Under the pieces are notes generated by a model. That model was not told where the DNA came from, made no database searches, and was given only the letters and a program-made list of their open reading frames with translations. Of a stretch of DNA of 25,140 nt, positions 14,900 through 23,047 are shown in pieces. A program made the translations under genes and the position numbers. Within the stretch, counting starts at the first letter, position 1. Each line of letters begins with the position of its first letter. Source of the DNA: a virus; IMG/VR virus record IMGVR_UViG_3300008120_000280, positions 1 to 25,140 of that record. One strand, given 5' to 3'.

Positions 14900-17113
14900 A
14901 TGACCAGAGGCATCTTGCTGATGGCGTGGGGAAAAAGGGGCTATGGTTTCATGGCCCACAACCTCGCGGTTTCCATTAAGCATCACAGCCCTGGCATACC
15001 CATCCACCTTATAGCTACCGAGAAGGTTCTGAAGGAGGTCACTGACCGCTCTATGTTTGACAGCATCGAGTTGTTGGATGGCGATCCTTCAGATCCCGGT
15101 AGGTATAAAGCGGATATTTACGAACTGACCCCATTCGACTCCACTTTGTTCTTGGATGTCGATGGCATTTGTTTGAGACCTGTCGAGGAGATGTTCGATA
15201 GGTTGGATGCTTCGGGCGCATATTATGCGACCTTCATCAACGAGGTTTACGATGTAAATAGTCCTAATATCCTACCACAGATGTGGTGGGCTTATAGGCA
15301 AGACATTTGGGACCATTGCTGTTTCGACCATGAGACCAAGTTCCCAGCCACTCAAAGCTCGATTCAATACATAAGGAAGTGCGATAAGACTGCTGAGATG
15401 TATAGCATCTTCAAGGCTGAGATGGACAGTCCGATACCTTTGGAGAGGCTTAGGAATAAGTGGGGCGGTGGCCAGCCTGATGAACTATATCTGAACATTG
15501 CACTGGCTAGGATGGGGGAATGGCATCACATTGGTGAGGCTTCGATGTACTTCGGAAACACTTCAGCCAAGCGACCCCATGAGATTGCAGAGGTTTACAC
15601 TTTTTTAAGTTTGTTCGGCAACCGTTCCAACATCAAGCCGATGTATTGGGAATACTACGACCGCATTCTGATGAAGATTCAGTCGGGTCGAGGTCAACGG
15701 CATAATTTCAAAGGTCATATATTACGAAGCGACAAGATTGCCAACATAAGTTCGCCCAAGACCAAGGTAGTACCTCCGACCATTGCCAAGATTGGCGATA
15801 ACAATCGGACTAAGCTTCCTGGTAAGGTGGCTTTATTTACAAGCTACTTTGAGCAGCAGTATGGCGATAGGCAGCGTGAACTGAGGCAGGCGATGAACCT
15901 GAACTGCGACTGTCCCAGCATTGATGTGATTTATAATCTTGGCAAGAGTTGGGAACATCCGAAGGTGATAAATGTCGAAGGTTATGACCGCCCAACTTAC
16001 ACAGATTTTATCAAAGAGATGCAAGCGGTCGAGGCGGATTGGTACATTTTAGCCAATACCGATATTTACTTTACCACCGAAATCGAAGACATCAAATCGC
16101 TTCAGATGGAGGGTAAGGTACTTTGCCTAAGTCGTTGGGATGTGCTTCATAACGGCAACAGCAAGCTATTCGATTATGAATGGACCCAAGACACTTGGAT
16201 ATGGAAAGGCAAGCCCACAACGCTTAAAAATGTGGATTTCACTATGGGTCTGCCTGCCTGTGATAACCGCTTGGCTTATGAGATTGCTCAGGTGGGACTA
16301 AAGCCGATAAATCCAAGCAAGGATATCAAGACCTATCATCTTCATCTAACCAATAAACGAAGCTACAAGGAGCGCGACAGATTGCCTGGCGCGACCTTGC
16401 CAGTTCCACCGACCAAGGCTGATTTATACAAAAAGAAGAGGTTACTTATTAAGCAGCCGGGTAAAGTGGGTGACTTATTGATAGTTCTACCTATTGCCAA
16501 TTGGTACAGTGAGCGTGGATTTGATGTATTTTGGCATTGTCCAAAGCAGTACCATTCCTTGCTGGCTTATGCCGATTATGTCCAGCCTGTCGAATCCGAC
16601 CGAGGCAATTACGATAGGGTGATTGATTTGAGTTTCGGATTGGACCAAAAAAGTCCAATTCACTACCGATGGATCAAGGACCGAAGGAATGTGGACAGCT
16701 TTGTCACCTACAAATACCGATTGGCAGGAGTGCCGCTGACTGAATTGAGAAACCTTAAATACAAGCGAAATGAAATATCTGAAATGGCCCTTTGTGATGC
16801 TTTGGGAATTGATAGTAGTAGGCCTTACCATGTCGTTCACAGTAGTAGTGACTATGGGAGTCCTGCTGATATTCTGGTTTCAGACAATGTGGTCCGCTTT
16901 GAAAAGGTGGGCGATTTCACAATTTTTGATTGGCGGAAAGTCCTAGAAGGGGCTGCTTCCATCCATTGCATAGATTCAAGCCTGGCAAACTTTGTGGATG
17001 CAATCGATACCAATGCCGAGCTTCACTACTATATAACCGATAAGGTTCCGCAACAATCGGACCGAACCATACTGACTAAAAACTGGCAGCAATATGATAT
17101 GGCACGAGTTTGA
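14900..17113 (+). CDS. three-domain glycosyltransferase fusion
   Basis: A 737-aa protein made of three apparent sugar-transfer units. Residues 1-280 are GT-A-like, with LFLDVDG carrying a DxD metal/nucleotide-sugar motif at 86-88 and a GGGQPDELYLN segment (189-199) as in GT8-like enzymes. Residues about 308-490 form a second domain with ANTDIYF (385-391), DTWIW and GLPACDNRLAY, a pattern found in phage- and Bacteroidota-encoded glycosyltransferase-like proteins. Residues about 513-715 look like a GT-B/GT9 heptosyltransferase: IKQPGKVGDLLIVLPIA (517-532) and HCIDSSLANFVDA (689-701). Together with the next genes it would build or decorate a glycan, on virion proteins or on the host surface. Donor and acceptor are unknown. 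Confidence 0.75.
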   Translation: MTRGILLMAWGKRGYGFMAHNLAVSIKHHSPGIPIHLIATEKVLKEVTDRSMFDSIELLDGDPSDPGRYKADIYELTPFDSTLFLDVDGICLRPVEEMFDRLDASGAYYATFINEVYDVNSPNILPQMWWAYRQDIWDHCCFDHETKFPATQSSIQYIRKCDKTAEMYSIFKAEMDSPIPLERLRNKWGGGQPDELYLNIALARMGEWHHIGEASMYFGNTSAKRPHEIAEVYTFLSLFGNRSNIKPMYWEYYDRILMKIQSGRGQRHNFKGHILRSDKIANISSPKTKVVPPTIAKIGDNNRTKLPGKVALFTSYFEQQYGDRQRELRQAMNLNCDCPSIDVIYNLGKSWEHPKVINVEGYDRPTYTDFIKEMQAVEADWYILANTDIYFTTEIEDIKSLQMEGKVLCLSRWDVLHNGNSKLFDYEWTQDTWIWKGKPTTLKNVDFTMGLPACDNRLAYEIAQVGLKPINPSKDIKTYHLHLTNKRSYKERDRLPGATLPVPPTKADLYKKKRLLIKQPGKVGDLLIVLPIANWYSERGFDVFWHCPKQYHSLLAYADYVQPVESDRGNYDRVIDLSFGLDQKSPIHYRWIKDRRNVDSFVTYKYRLAGVPLTELRNLKYKRNEISEMALCDALGIDSSRPYHVVHSSSDYGSPADILVSDNVVRFEKVGDFTIFDWRKVLEGAASIHCIDSSLANFVDAIDTNAELHYYITDKVPQQSDRTILTKNWQQYDMARV

Positions 17114-17324
17114 CATTACTCTAAGCGATAAGAAGCTTGATGAGATGGGAATTGACAAGTTCACGGAAAGCAAGGCTATGGTTGCTCTAGACAATGTTTA
17201 TTCATTCCACAAGTCTTATAATGAATCGAGCGATGAGGTTACTTTCATCATGTTTATGAATGGTGACACTATGCAGGTCAATTGCTCCTATGAAACCATG
17301 AAAAAAATAATGCGATGCAGATAG
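17094..17324 (+). CDS. hypothetical protein in sugar cassette
   Basis: A 76-aa protein starting within the last 20 nt of the glycosyltransferase fusion and ending 10 nt into the methyltransferase gene. It is a compact, Met- and charge-rich sequence with no motif I recognise. Overlap on both sides makes translation likely. It might be a partner of the neighbouring enzymes; there is no direct evidence. Confidence 0.5.
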   Translation: MIWHEFDITLSDKKLDEMGIDKFTESKAMVALDNVYSFHKSYNESSDEVTFIMFMNGDTMQVNCSYETMKKIMRCR

Positions 17325-17953
17325 CCCAGCACCTGATGCCAAACGGCATGGGAGCGCATAACGACTTCAGAGATGCCATCACCGAACTTATCAAAACCAA
17401 GAAGCTTGAAAGAATTATTGAAACGGGCAGCTATCTTGGCGAAGGAACTACCCAAGGCATTGCTAATGCTTTGGTGGGAGATGAGCAAGTCTATTCTATC
17501 GAAGTTAACCCACGCCACTATGAAGCTGCAAGGAAAAGGCATCGTAATTCGATTATCACTTTCCTGCTTGGTCTATCTGTTAAGCGTTCTGATATTCCCA
17601 CTGATATTAGTTTCGATGTTCCTGATGATATCGTTATTGACCATCTTGACCATAACAGGGACATTCTCTATAGACAAGAAGTGAGCTTCAAGGTGCCAGA
17701 TGAGATGCTTCATTTCGCCTTGGCTAAATTGGACTTTCAACCTGATCTGGTTATCTTGGACAGTGCCGGTCACATGGGATTGATAGAGTTCAAGTATTTA
17801 ATGGAAAGGGTAGAACCTGGCTTTTATTTGGCTTTGGATGATACCAACCATGTCAAGCATTACCATACTTGCGAGAGTCTCAAGACAGTCGATTGCGAAC
17901 TGATATGGCAGACTGAACAGGGCTTTGGTAGCCGAATCTATTACATCAAATGA
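17315..17953 (+). CDS. SAM-dependent methyltransferase
   Basis: A 212-aa class I methyltransferase. Motif I is IETGSYLGEGT (35-45), the glycine-rich SAM loop. The acidic residue after strand 2 is E63 in VYSIEVNP. The strand-4 motif is DLVILDSAGH (144-153), followed by YLALDDTNHVKHYH (171-184), whose DD and His residues recall metal-assisted sugar methyltransferases of the methyltransferase-24 type. Placement between glycosyltransferases points to a sugar or glycan substrate rather than DNA, and no DNA-methyltransferase motif (DPPY) is present. The stop overlaps the next gene as ATGA. Confidence 0.75.
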   Translation: MQIAQHLMPNGMGAHNDFRDAITELIKTKKLERIIETGSYLGEGTTQGIANALVGDEQVYSIEVNPRHYEAARKRHRNSIITFLLGLSVKRSDIPTDISFDVPDDIVIDHLDHNRDILYRQEVSFKVPDEMLHFALAKLDFQPDLVILDSAGHMGLIEFKYLMERVEPGFYLALDDTNHVKHYHTCESLKTVDCELIWQTEQGFGSRIYYIK

Positions 17954-18723
17954 GATACGCCTTAACAATAGTTTACAACGCCAAGCATCATCTGCTTAAC
18001 AACGGCTTTGCTGAAAAGATGGTTCAGATGTTTGACAAGTGGGTGATAATCGAAGGCTTCAGCAGAAACGGTGGTTCTACAGAGTGGTGTACAAGCATCA
18101 GACCGCCACATCAGTCTACGGATGGCACTATCGAGACTTGTCAAGATTTGGCAAGTCAATATCCGACCAAAGTCATATTCCATACATCGGCTCAAGGTTA
18201 TGCTTCCAAGGATGACCAAGTAAACAAAGGAATTGAACTACTGCAAGGCAATCCCGATGGATGGCTTTGGCAGGTCGATTCCGATGAACAGTGGACTGAA
18301 CAGGACTTGACCGAGGCTGAAAGTATGCTTGAAATAGGCTCGAATGTAGCTGGAGGCTTTCAGTTTTATCATTATCTTTGCAAGGATAGTGATGGCAAGC
18401 AGTTGGTGGGGAAAGGATCTTGGGGCGATAACATCGTAGCGCGATTGTGGTGGTGGCATGGTCAGAAGTTCAAGACCCATGAACCTGCAATCATGCACGG
18501 ACAGGATGGCATCAAGTTCCTACCGCAGAAATTTCATCATTACTCTTATGTATTCGAGCAAGATGTGGAATTCAAAAGCAAGTATTACAAAGGCTACAGA
18601 CCAGTGCTATCTAATTGGAGAATGCTCCAACAGAAGCGGTTCAATTACCCTATACCTGCCAAGACATTGCTCGGAAGCGGCACATCGGTTGACCTCACTA
18701 ACTCTTATATAACTACGCTATGA
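17950..18723 (+). CDS. GT-A glycosyltransferase (GT2-like)
   Basis: A 257-aa protein with a GT-A layout: N-terminal strand MRYALTIVYNAKHH, EGFSRNGGSTEW (35-46), and QVDSDEQW (108-115) containing a DxD-type DSD motif for the nucleotide-sugar metal. The His/Trp-rich middle (LWWWHGQKFKTHEP) may form the acceptor site. It is coupled on both sides by ATGA overlaps and belongs to the same cassette as the three-domain fusion and the methyltransferase. The specific sugar is unknown. Confidence 0.68.
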   Translation: MRYALTIVYNAKHHLLNNGFAEKMVQMFDKWVIIEGFSRNGGSTEWCTSIRPPHQSTDGTIETCQDLASQYPTKVIFHTSAQGYASKDDQVNKGIELLQGNPDGWLWQVDSDEQWTEQDLTEAESMLEIGSNVAGGFQFYHYLCKDSDGKQLVGKGSWGDNIVARLWWWHGQKFKTHEPAIMHGQDGIKFLPQKFHHYSYVFEQDVEFKSKYYKGYRPVLSNWRMLQQKRFNYPIPAKTLLGSGTSVDLTNSYITTL

Positions 18724-18794
18724 AAGGATGTTCATCATGCGGTGGCTCAAAGCCAAGGACTAGACCTAAACCGCCCACTAAACCAAAACCCTAA
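18720..18794 (+). CDS. 24-aa CxxC Pro/Lys-rich micro-protein
   Basis: Reads MKGCSSCGGSKPRTRPKPPT followed by KPKP and stop. It begins at an ATGA overlap with the glycosyltransferase and its TAA shares one base with the portal ATG, so it exactly bridges the two genes. A CxxCGG motif followed by a basic proline-rich tail suggests a metal-binding knuckle. The seamless coupling argues that it is a real gene and not a spacer. Confidence 0.6.
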   Translation: MKGCSSCGGSKPRTRPKPPTKPKP

Positions 18795-20689
18795 TGCTAA
18801 CAGCTGAGCAGTTATCCTATTTGGTCGATGAAATTACATCGATCCGCAACAAAGGGAATAAATCAAGAGGCATTTCATTACTTCGCCAAGATGAGGAAGT
18901 AACACCGAATATACCTGATTTCTTCCCAGGCTATGTGTTATCCGTGAAATGGCTTGACCAGATACTTATACATGCTCAGAAGGGAGTGTTTCCGGGGTTA
19001 TTGTTTGCTAAGAATGCGCCGAACCAGACTCCCAAGGAGTTTGAATATGTTCGTGCCAACTTCAAGCAGACTACCTTACAAGTCTTCAAGGATATGGTCG
19101 ATACTTATGGCCGTGCCTATCATGAGAATAATTGGTCAATCAGTTACACCCCTGATGCGGACCAATATGTAAACACCGATACCACTTTAGCCAAGTACCT
19201 TGATCAGGACTTTCCTGAGTATGGCAGCTTGGATAACTTCGTGTTCACCTTCCTGCCTCCATTGAAACTGATGGATGCAATGGGAGTAGTTGCGGTTATG
19301 CCATACGAACTCGATACCGTTGAAATCGAAGGCGAAGAAGTGCTTAACCCTGATGAGTTGGTTGAGCCTTACACCAAGTTCTACCATACTACCAGAGTCT
19401 TGGCATTCGATGAGGAATTCGCCATCATAGAGAGTGATGAACGCTCCAAAGTAGAATACAATAACAAGGAGGTGATGGATGGAATCGTTTATCTGATATT
19501 TGACGATGAATGGATTTACAAGGCTGTCCAAGTTGGCAAGAAAGTAGATTATCAGTTTGAGCTGGTGCCTTACTTCAACCACGCCACAGGTATGCTTCCT
19601 GTTAAGCGTGTTGATGGTATCTCGATTCAAATCGATGAGGTAATGATGCAGCAATCTCCATTCCTTTACGCTACGGATGTATTGGATGAGGTTCTTTTGG
19701 ATGCCGCATTGCTTCGTGGCATCAAGCCAACCTGCACCTATCCTTACCGGGTGATGATTGGTGACCCTTGCCAATTCCAAATCAGGGTGGATGGCGAGAA
19801 TCTGACTTGTGACGGTGGTTTCCATTATCGCATGGATGGCTCCAAGACTATCTGCTCGGAGTGTAGCGGTTCAGGTCTTAAGGACAGGATAAGTCCTTAT
19901 GGCACCTTGCTTATCAAGCCTCAAACCAATACTTCCCAAGGCGATAACATCAGCCCCGATTCGGCTATATTCTATGCTGCACCATCGACTGAAACGCCAA
20001 GGTTCTTGCGAGAGGAAATTGCTTATAACATGAATCAAGCCTATGAGATTCTACACCTCAAGAAAACAAATAACAAGGTCCAAGGCGGTGAAGGCATCAC
20101 TGCAACAGAGGCGGCATCAGACCAAAAGGCACTCATCGCTGGAATCAAACAGAACTGTATGCAGCTCTTTGATATGTATGAGTGGTGCGTTAACATGGTT
20201 GGATTGATGCGCTATGGCGAGAACTATCGCCAGCCTGTAATCAAGCGACCTGTGAACTATGACTTCTATTTGGAGTCGGATTACTTGGCTCAGATTAACG
20301 AGGCTATCATGGCCAAGCAGCCACCGTTTGTTATCCAATCCATCATCTACAAATACCTTCAGACCCTTTACTATCCCGATGTTCAAGGTCAGCAGATTTT
20401 CAACCTTATTAGCCAAGCCGATAGGTTGCTTACTATGACTTTGGATGAGATTAATCTGAAGCTTTCCAAGGGATTGGTAGATAAGTGGGAGGTTGTTCTG
20501 CATGATTCGGCTATCAACTTGGTGAACGCTCTTATGATGGAGAATCCTGCATTCTTTGAGCAGGACTTCGACACCCAATTGGCTCAGTTGATAGAACGCG
20601 CCAAGAATATTGCTGCCAGTATTCAGTTGACTACCGCAGCACCCTTCAACGCACAATCATTAGTTAGCAATATTGTAGCTGGCATCTAA
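18794..20689 (+). CDS. portal protein
   Basis: A 631-aa protein with the size, helical C-terminal half and context of a phage portal, the dodecameric ring through which DNA enters the head. It is followed directly by a Mu gpF-like minor head protein, then scaffold and capsid genes. Residues about 310-360 form an inserted Cys-rich section: C314, C326, C339 and then C354-x2-C357 in ICSECSGSG, resembling a zinc knuckle with DnaJ-like CxGxG spacing. I recall similar Cys insertions in portals of Bacteroidota phages. Identification rests on context and general similarity more than one diagnostic motif. Confidence 0.75.
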   Translation: MLTAEQLSYLVDEITSIRNKGNKSRGISLLRQDEEVTPNIPDFFPGYVLSVKWLDQILIHAQKGVFPGLLFAKNAPNQTPKEFEYVRANFKQTTLQVFKDMVDTYGRAYHENNWSISYTPDADQYVNTDTTLAKYLDQDFPEYGSLDNFVFTFLPPLKLMDAMGVVAVMPYELDTVEIEGEEVLNPDELVEPYTKFYHTTRVLAFDEEFAIIESDERSKVEYNNKEVMDGIVYLIFDDEWIYKAVQVGKKVDYQFELVPYFNHATGMLPVKRVDGISIQIDEVMMQQSPFLYATDVLDEVLLDAALLRGIKPTCTYPYRVMIGDPCQFQIRVDGENLTCDGGFHYRMDGSKTICSECSGSGLKDRISPYGTLLIKPQTNTSQGDNISPDSAIFYAAPSTETPRFLREEIAYNMNQAYEILHLKKTNNKVQGGEGITATEAASDQKALIAGIKQNCMQLFDMYEWCVNMVGLMRYGENYRQPVIKRPVNYDFYLESDYLAQINEAIMAKQPPFVIQSIIYKYLQTLYYPDVQGQQIFNLISQADRLLTMTLDEINLKLSKGLVDKWEVVLHDSAINLVNALMMENPAFFEQDFDTQLAQLIERAKNIAASIQLTTAAPFNAQSLVSNIVAGI

Positions 20690-21636
20690 TGGCAACGATT
20701 AGTGAGCTGATAGCTGAAAAAACGCGGCGGCTCACCACCGTTCCTGATGAGTATTTGACCGAGGTCGAGAGGGCGCAGAAGAAACTGTTTCCTCAAATCG
20801 TTGATATCCTACGCCAGCTGACTGTTGACTCGGCAGGTAACTTGGTTCTAAACGCTTCCAATCTTGCCTTGGCTTCCGATGTGAAAGAGTTAGTTCAGCA
20901 GATTTTGGCTGATTCGGAATACATCGGAGCGGTTCAGACCTATGCCAGGCAGATGGGTGAACAGGCCAAGGTCAGTGATTCTTTGTTTGCAAAGACCTTT
21001 GATGATTATGCGACTACGGCAGTCAGTCAGCAGCTACTCAGAACCACGCAGCGCAATGCGGTTGACTTGCTTGTGAATGCCATCGGTAATCAAAGGTTCG
21101 CTGATGTGGTGCGTGAGAATATCGAAACGGCTATCAGTTCCAATGCTGGCTTTACCGAGACTGTTAAACAGCTTCAAACAATAGTTACAGGCGATGATGA
21201 GGTGGATGGGAAGTTGCTTCAGTATAACAAGCAGATTGCCCATGATACCTTTGCCATAGCCGATAGGAACTACACTTCGGCAGTCAGCGAAGAGCTGGAA
21301 GCGGAATGGTTCTTTTATTCAGGAAGTGAGATTGAAACTACAAGGCCTTTCTGTGCTGAAAGACATAATCAATACTATTATTACAAAGAAATTGAATTGT
21401 GGGGAGAAGGCAGAAAAACACCACCTTTAAGACTACCTGATTCATCAGGAGCATGGGCTGGTCAGATTCCTGGCACCAACTCATCCACGATTTATTCCTA
21501 TGCAGGTGGTTACAATTGCAGACATTCCATCATACCGGTATCCATCAGGCGAGTTCCTAAAGCAGTAATATTGGAGGCGATAAACAAATATGGATTTGAG
21601 CCGAGCGCGGTCGAAACGGATTTGCTAGGATTATAA
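20689..21636 (+). CDS. Mu gpF-like minor head protein
   Basis: A 315-aa protein whose C-terminal part has the phage Mu gpF / SPP1 gp7 head-morphogenesis signature: ETTRPFCAERHNQ (216-228), W256 in AWAGQIPG, and GGYNCRHSIIPV (273-284). The N-terminal two thirds are helical. Such proteins bind the portal and enter the procapsid in a few copies, with roles in assembly or DNA ejection. The ATG overlaps the portal stop (TAATG). Bases about 21290-21480 look more AT-rich than the rest of the gene. Family assignment is good. Confidence 0.85.
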   Translation: MATISELIAEKTRRLTTVPDEYLTEVERAQKKLFPQIVDILRQLTVDSAGNLVLNASNLALASDVKELVQQILADSEYIGAVQTYARQMGEQAKVSDSLFAKTFDDYATTAVSQQLLRTTQRNAVDLLVNAIGNQRFADVVRENIETAISSNAGFTETVKQLQTIVTGDDEVDGKLLQYNKQIAHDTFAIADRNYTSAVSEELEAEWFFYSGSEIETTRPFCAERHNQYYYYKEIELWGEGRKTPPLRLPDSSGAWAGQIPGTNSSTIYSYAGGYNCRHSIIPVSIRRVPKAVILEAINKYGFEPSAVETDLLGL

Positions 21637-21657
21637 AAAGCCACCTTACGGGGCGGC
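21635..21657 (-). terminator. minus-strand intrinsic terminator
   Basis: Read on the minus strand, GCCGCC-CCGTAA-GGTGGC forms a 6-bp stem (one G.U) with a 6-nt loop followed by five T. On the plus strand the hairpin exists but lacks a downstream T-tract. It therefore looks oriented to stop leftward transcription, although the only minus-strand gene candidate nearby is very short. Confidence 0.5.
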
Positions 21658-21688
21658 AAGCAAACAACCAAACGCGATTCAAATATAA

Positions 21689-21778
21689 TTAAGTAATAAT
21701 CCACCACCAAATGATGATGCAAATACTTACTGCTATAGGCCAGAAGCAGCCTTGGAATTTGTCTTTATTATCTTCCAT
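21689..21778 (-). CDS. possible 29-aa membrane micro-protein
   Basis: On the minus strand, ATG at 21778 opens a 29-aa reading frame: MEDNKDKFQGCFWPIAVSIC then IIIWWWIIT. A charged, soluble start is followed by one strongly hydrophobic, Trp-rich segment long enough to span a membrane. TATAATTG, close to the TAnnTTTG promoter consensus, ends only a few bases before the ATG, and a leftward terminator lies 32 nt past the stop. It is the only minus-strand gene candidate in the window. It could be chance, since the region is AT-rich. Confidence 0.35.
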   Translation of the reverse strand: MEDNKDKFQGCFWPIAVSICIIIWWWIIT

Positions 21779-21815
21779 GCCACAATTATAGTTATAAAAC
21801 AGTAATTTTGTTAAG

Positions 21816-21823
21816 TATATTTG
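21816..21823 (+). promoter_or_regulatory. promoter -7 element TATATTTG (pre-scaffold gene)
   Basis: An exact TATATTTG 19 nt upstream of the ATG at 21842, in the main intergenic gap. It is identical to the elements before the major tail and major capsid genes. A TTTTG occurs only about 6 nt upstream, too close to be a -33 element. The resulting leader would be about 12 nt. Confidence 0.55.
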
Positions 21824-21841
21824 TATAAAAATCACCCCTTT

Positions 21842-22138
21842 ATGGATCATCTGAAGAAAGCCCAAAGCATGAAGACAGGTCGGGTAGCGATGCTTCCACC
21901 ATCCATCTACAACAATCCAATCAGGATGGCTAATGGTCAATGGGTGATTATTGAAACGCCACCCGATATCGTGCAGGTCAGTCCTAACCGATTCGTGATA
22001 CTTGATACTAACCAGACCGCTCCTGCCGAGCCGACTGTAGATACCCTAACTTCGGAGCAACCGATTGCCGAAGCCCCAAAGAAAAGAAATCGGAAACCAA
22101 AACAAACTACAAATGATAGACCTGAAGCAGCTGAATGA
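21842..22138 (+). CDS. hypothetical protein before scaffold gene
   Basis: A 98-aa protein starting MDHLKKAQSMKTGRVAMLPP. The centre is a small beta-type domain (ANGQWVIIETPPDIVQV), and the C-terminal third is Pro/Lys/Glu-rich and probably disordered. I start at ATG 21842 because an upstream in-frame TTG lies inside the promoter motif. It overlaps the scaffold gene by 26 nt. Position between minor head and scaffold suggests a head-assembly factor; the family is not recognised. Confidence 0.6.
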   Translation: MDHLKKAQSMKTGRVAMLPPSIYNNPIRMANGQWVIIETPPDIVQVSPNRFVILDTNQTAPAEPTVDTLTSEQPIAEAPKKRNRKPKQTTNDRPEAAE

Positions 22139-22973
22139 GTTCGCAGGTATCGAAGCCGAAAACTTCGACCAATTTAAAGAACAGTTCCAAACCAAATTCG
22201 TACTTAAAGAGAATGTCGTAAAAGACCCCGACTTGACATCAGCCATAACCGGTAAGGTGATGGGTAGCCAAATGACCAAGATCAGGCAGATGTTCAAGGA
22301 GGAAGGCATTGAGATAACCGAAGAGGAAACCAAGACCATTAAGAAGAATGAGGAACTGTTCCAACTGGGAATGAACAAGCTCAAAGGAAACTATATAAAC
22401 CAGATTGAAGATGTCAAAAAATCCTCCGCACTCGGGTCAGATGAACGGCTCAAGGAATATGAATCGCGTATTCAAAAGATTGAGAAAGAAAAAAACGACA
22501 TTAAAGCAGCTTGGAAAAGCACTGGCGAAGAGTTTGAGAAATACAAGTCCGACATTTCCACCTCAATGAAGCAAAAGGAAATCGATTATAAGGTTTCCAA
22601 AGCGAAAGAATCCCTGAAGCTACGCGCCAAGATTAACGAAGCAGAGCGAGCAGGATTTGAGGCAATCCTTAAAAACCGCCTTAAGTTCGATATGGATGAT
22701 AGCGGATCACTGGTCATAATGAATGGCAACGGTGAGCGCATAAAGTCCAAGGTAAAGGCAGGCGATTTCATGCCAGCCGAGGAAGCCATGCAAGAGATAG
22801 TCAACGAGCTTGGCTTGGGTGAATCAAATCCTCATGCTGGCAAGGCTGCTCCACAGGTTCCGTTGACTAACCAAGGCTTCGGACTTAACAACCGCAATCC
22901 TCGCCCTATGCCGAACCAACAAGCTCCAGCGATGGCAGCAGGTAAGCGCATCCATCCGAGGGCTTCAAAATAA
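22113..22973 (+). CDS. putative capsid scaffolding protein
   Basis: A 286-aa highly charged helical protein located directly before the major capsid gene, where scaffolding proteins are normally encoded. Predicted coiled coil spans about residues 110-165 (ERLKEYESRIQKIEKEKND). It is followed by LKFDMDDSGSLVIMNGNGER (190-209), reminiscent of the C-terminal region of Gp20-type phage minor structural/scaffold proteins, and a Pro/Asn/Gln-rich tail ending HPRASK. I chose ATG at 22113 (MIDLKQLNEF); an in-frame ATG at 22065 would extend it 16 residues into the previous gene. It is terminated by a strong hairpin just downstream. Confidence 0.7.
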   Translation: MIDLKQLNEFAGIEAENFDQFKEQFQTKFVLKENVVKDPDLTSAITGKVMGSQMTKIRQMFKEEGIEITEEETKTIKKNEELFQLGMNKLKGNYINQIEDVKKSSALGSDERLKEYESRIQKIEKEKNDIKAAWKSTGEEFEKYKSDISTSMKQKEIDYKVSKAKESLKLRAKINEAERAGFEAILKNRLKFDMDDSGSLVIMNGNGERIKSKVKAGDFMPAEEAMQEIVNELGLGESNPHAGKAAPQVPLTNQGFGLNNRNPRPMPNQQAPAMAAGKRIHPRASK

Positions 22974-22998
22974 TACGGTTTGAATTGAATATAGTGGA

Positions 22999-23024
22999 GG
23001 CTGTGAGAAATCACGGCCTTTTTT
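22999..23024 (+). terminator. intrinsic terminator after scaffold gene
   Basis: GGCTGTGA-GAAA-TCACGGCC (22999-23018) forms an 8-bp stem with one T.G pair and a GAAA tetraloop, followed by six T. It ends two bases before the capsid promoter element, so upstream read-through is separated from capsid transcription. Confidence 0.85.
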
Positions 23025-23026
23025 CG

Positions 23027-23034
23027 TATATTTG
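23027..23034 (+). promoter_or_regulatory. promoter -7 element TATATTTG (major capsid gene)
   Basis: An exact TATATTTG lying immediately after the terminator T-tract and 98 nt before the capsid ATG's preceding base. The bases that follow (CCAACGGTGCGAA) resemble those after the major tail promoter (CAACAACTGGTGCCAA), so the initially transcribed region may also matter. No clear -33 element is visible; that position falls inside the terminator stem. Confidence 0.65.
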
Positions 23035-23047
23035 CCAACGGTGCGAA

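Noticed and set aside
19187-19825. Long minus-strand ORF (212 aa) opposite the portal gene
   Set aside because: It is fully antisense to a well-supported gene, has no promoter or recognisable motif, and its composition is what the complement of the portal reading frame gives.
20117-20656. Minus-strand ORF (179 aa) opposite the portal 3' end
   Set aside because: Antisense shadow of the portal coding frame without independent support.
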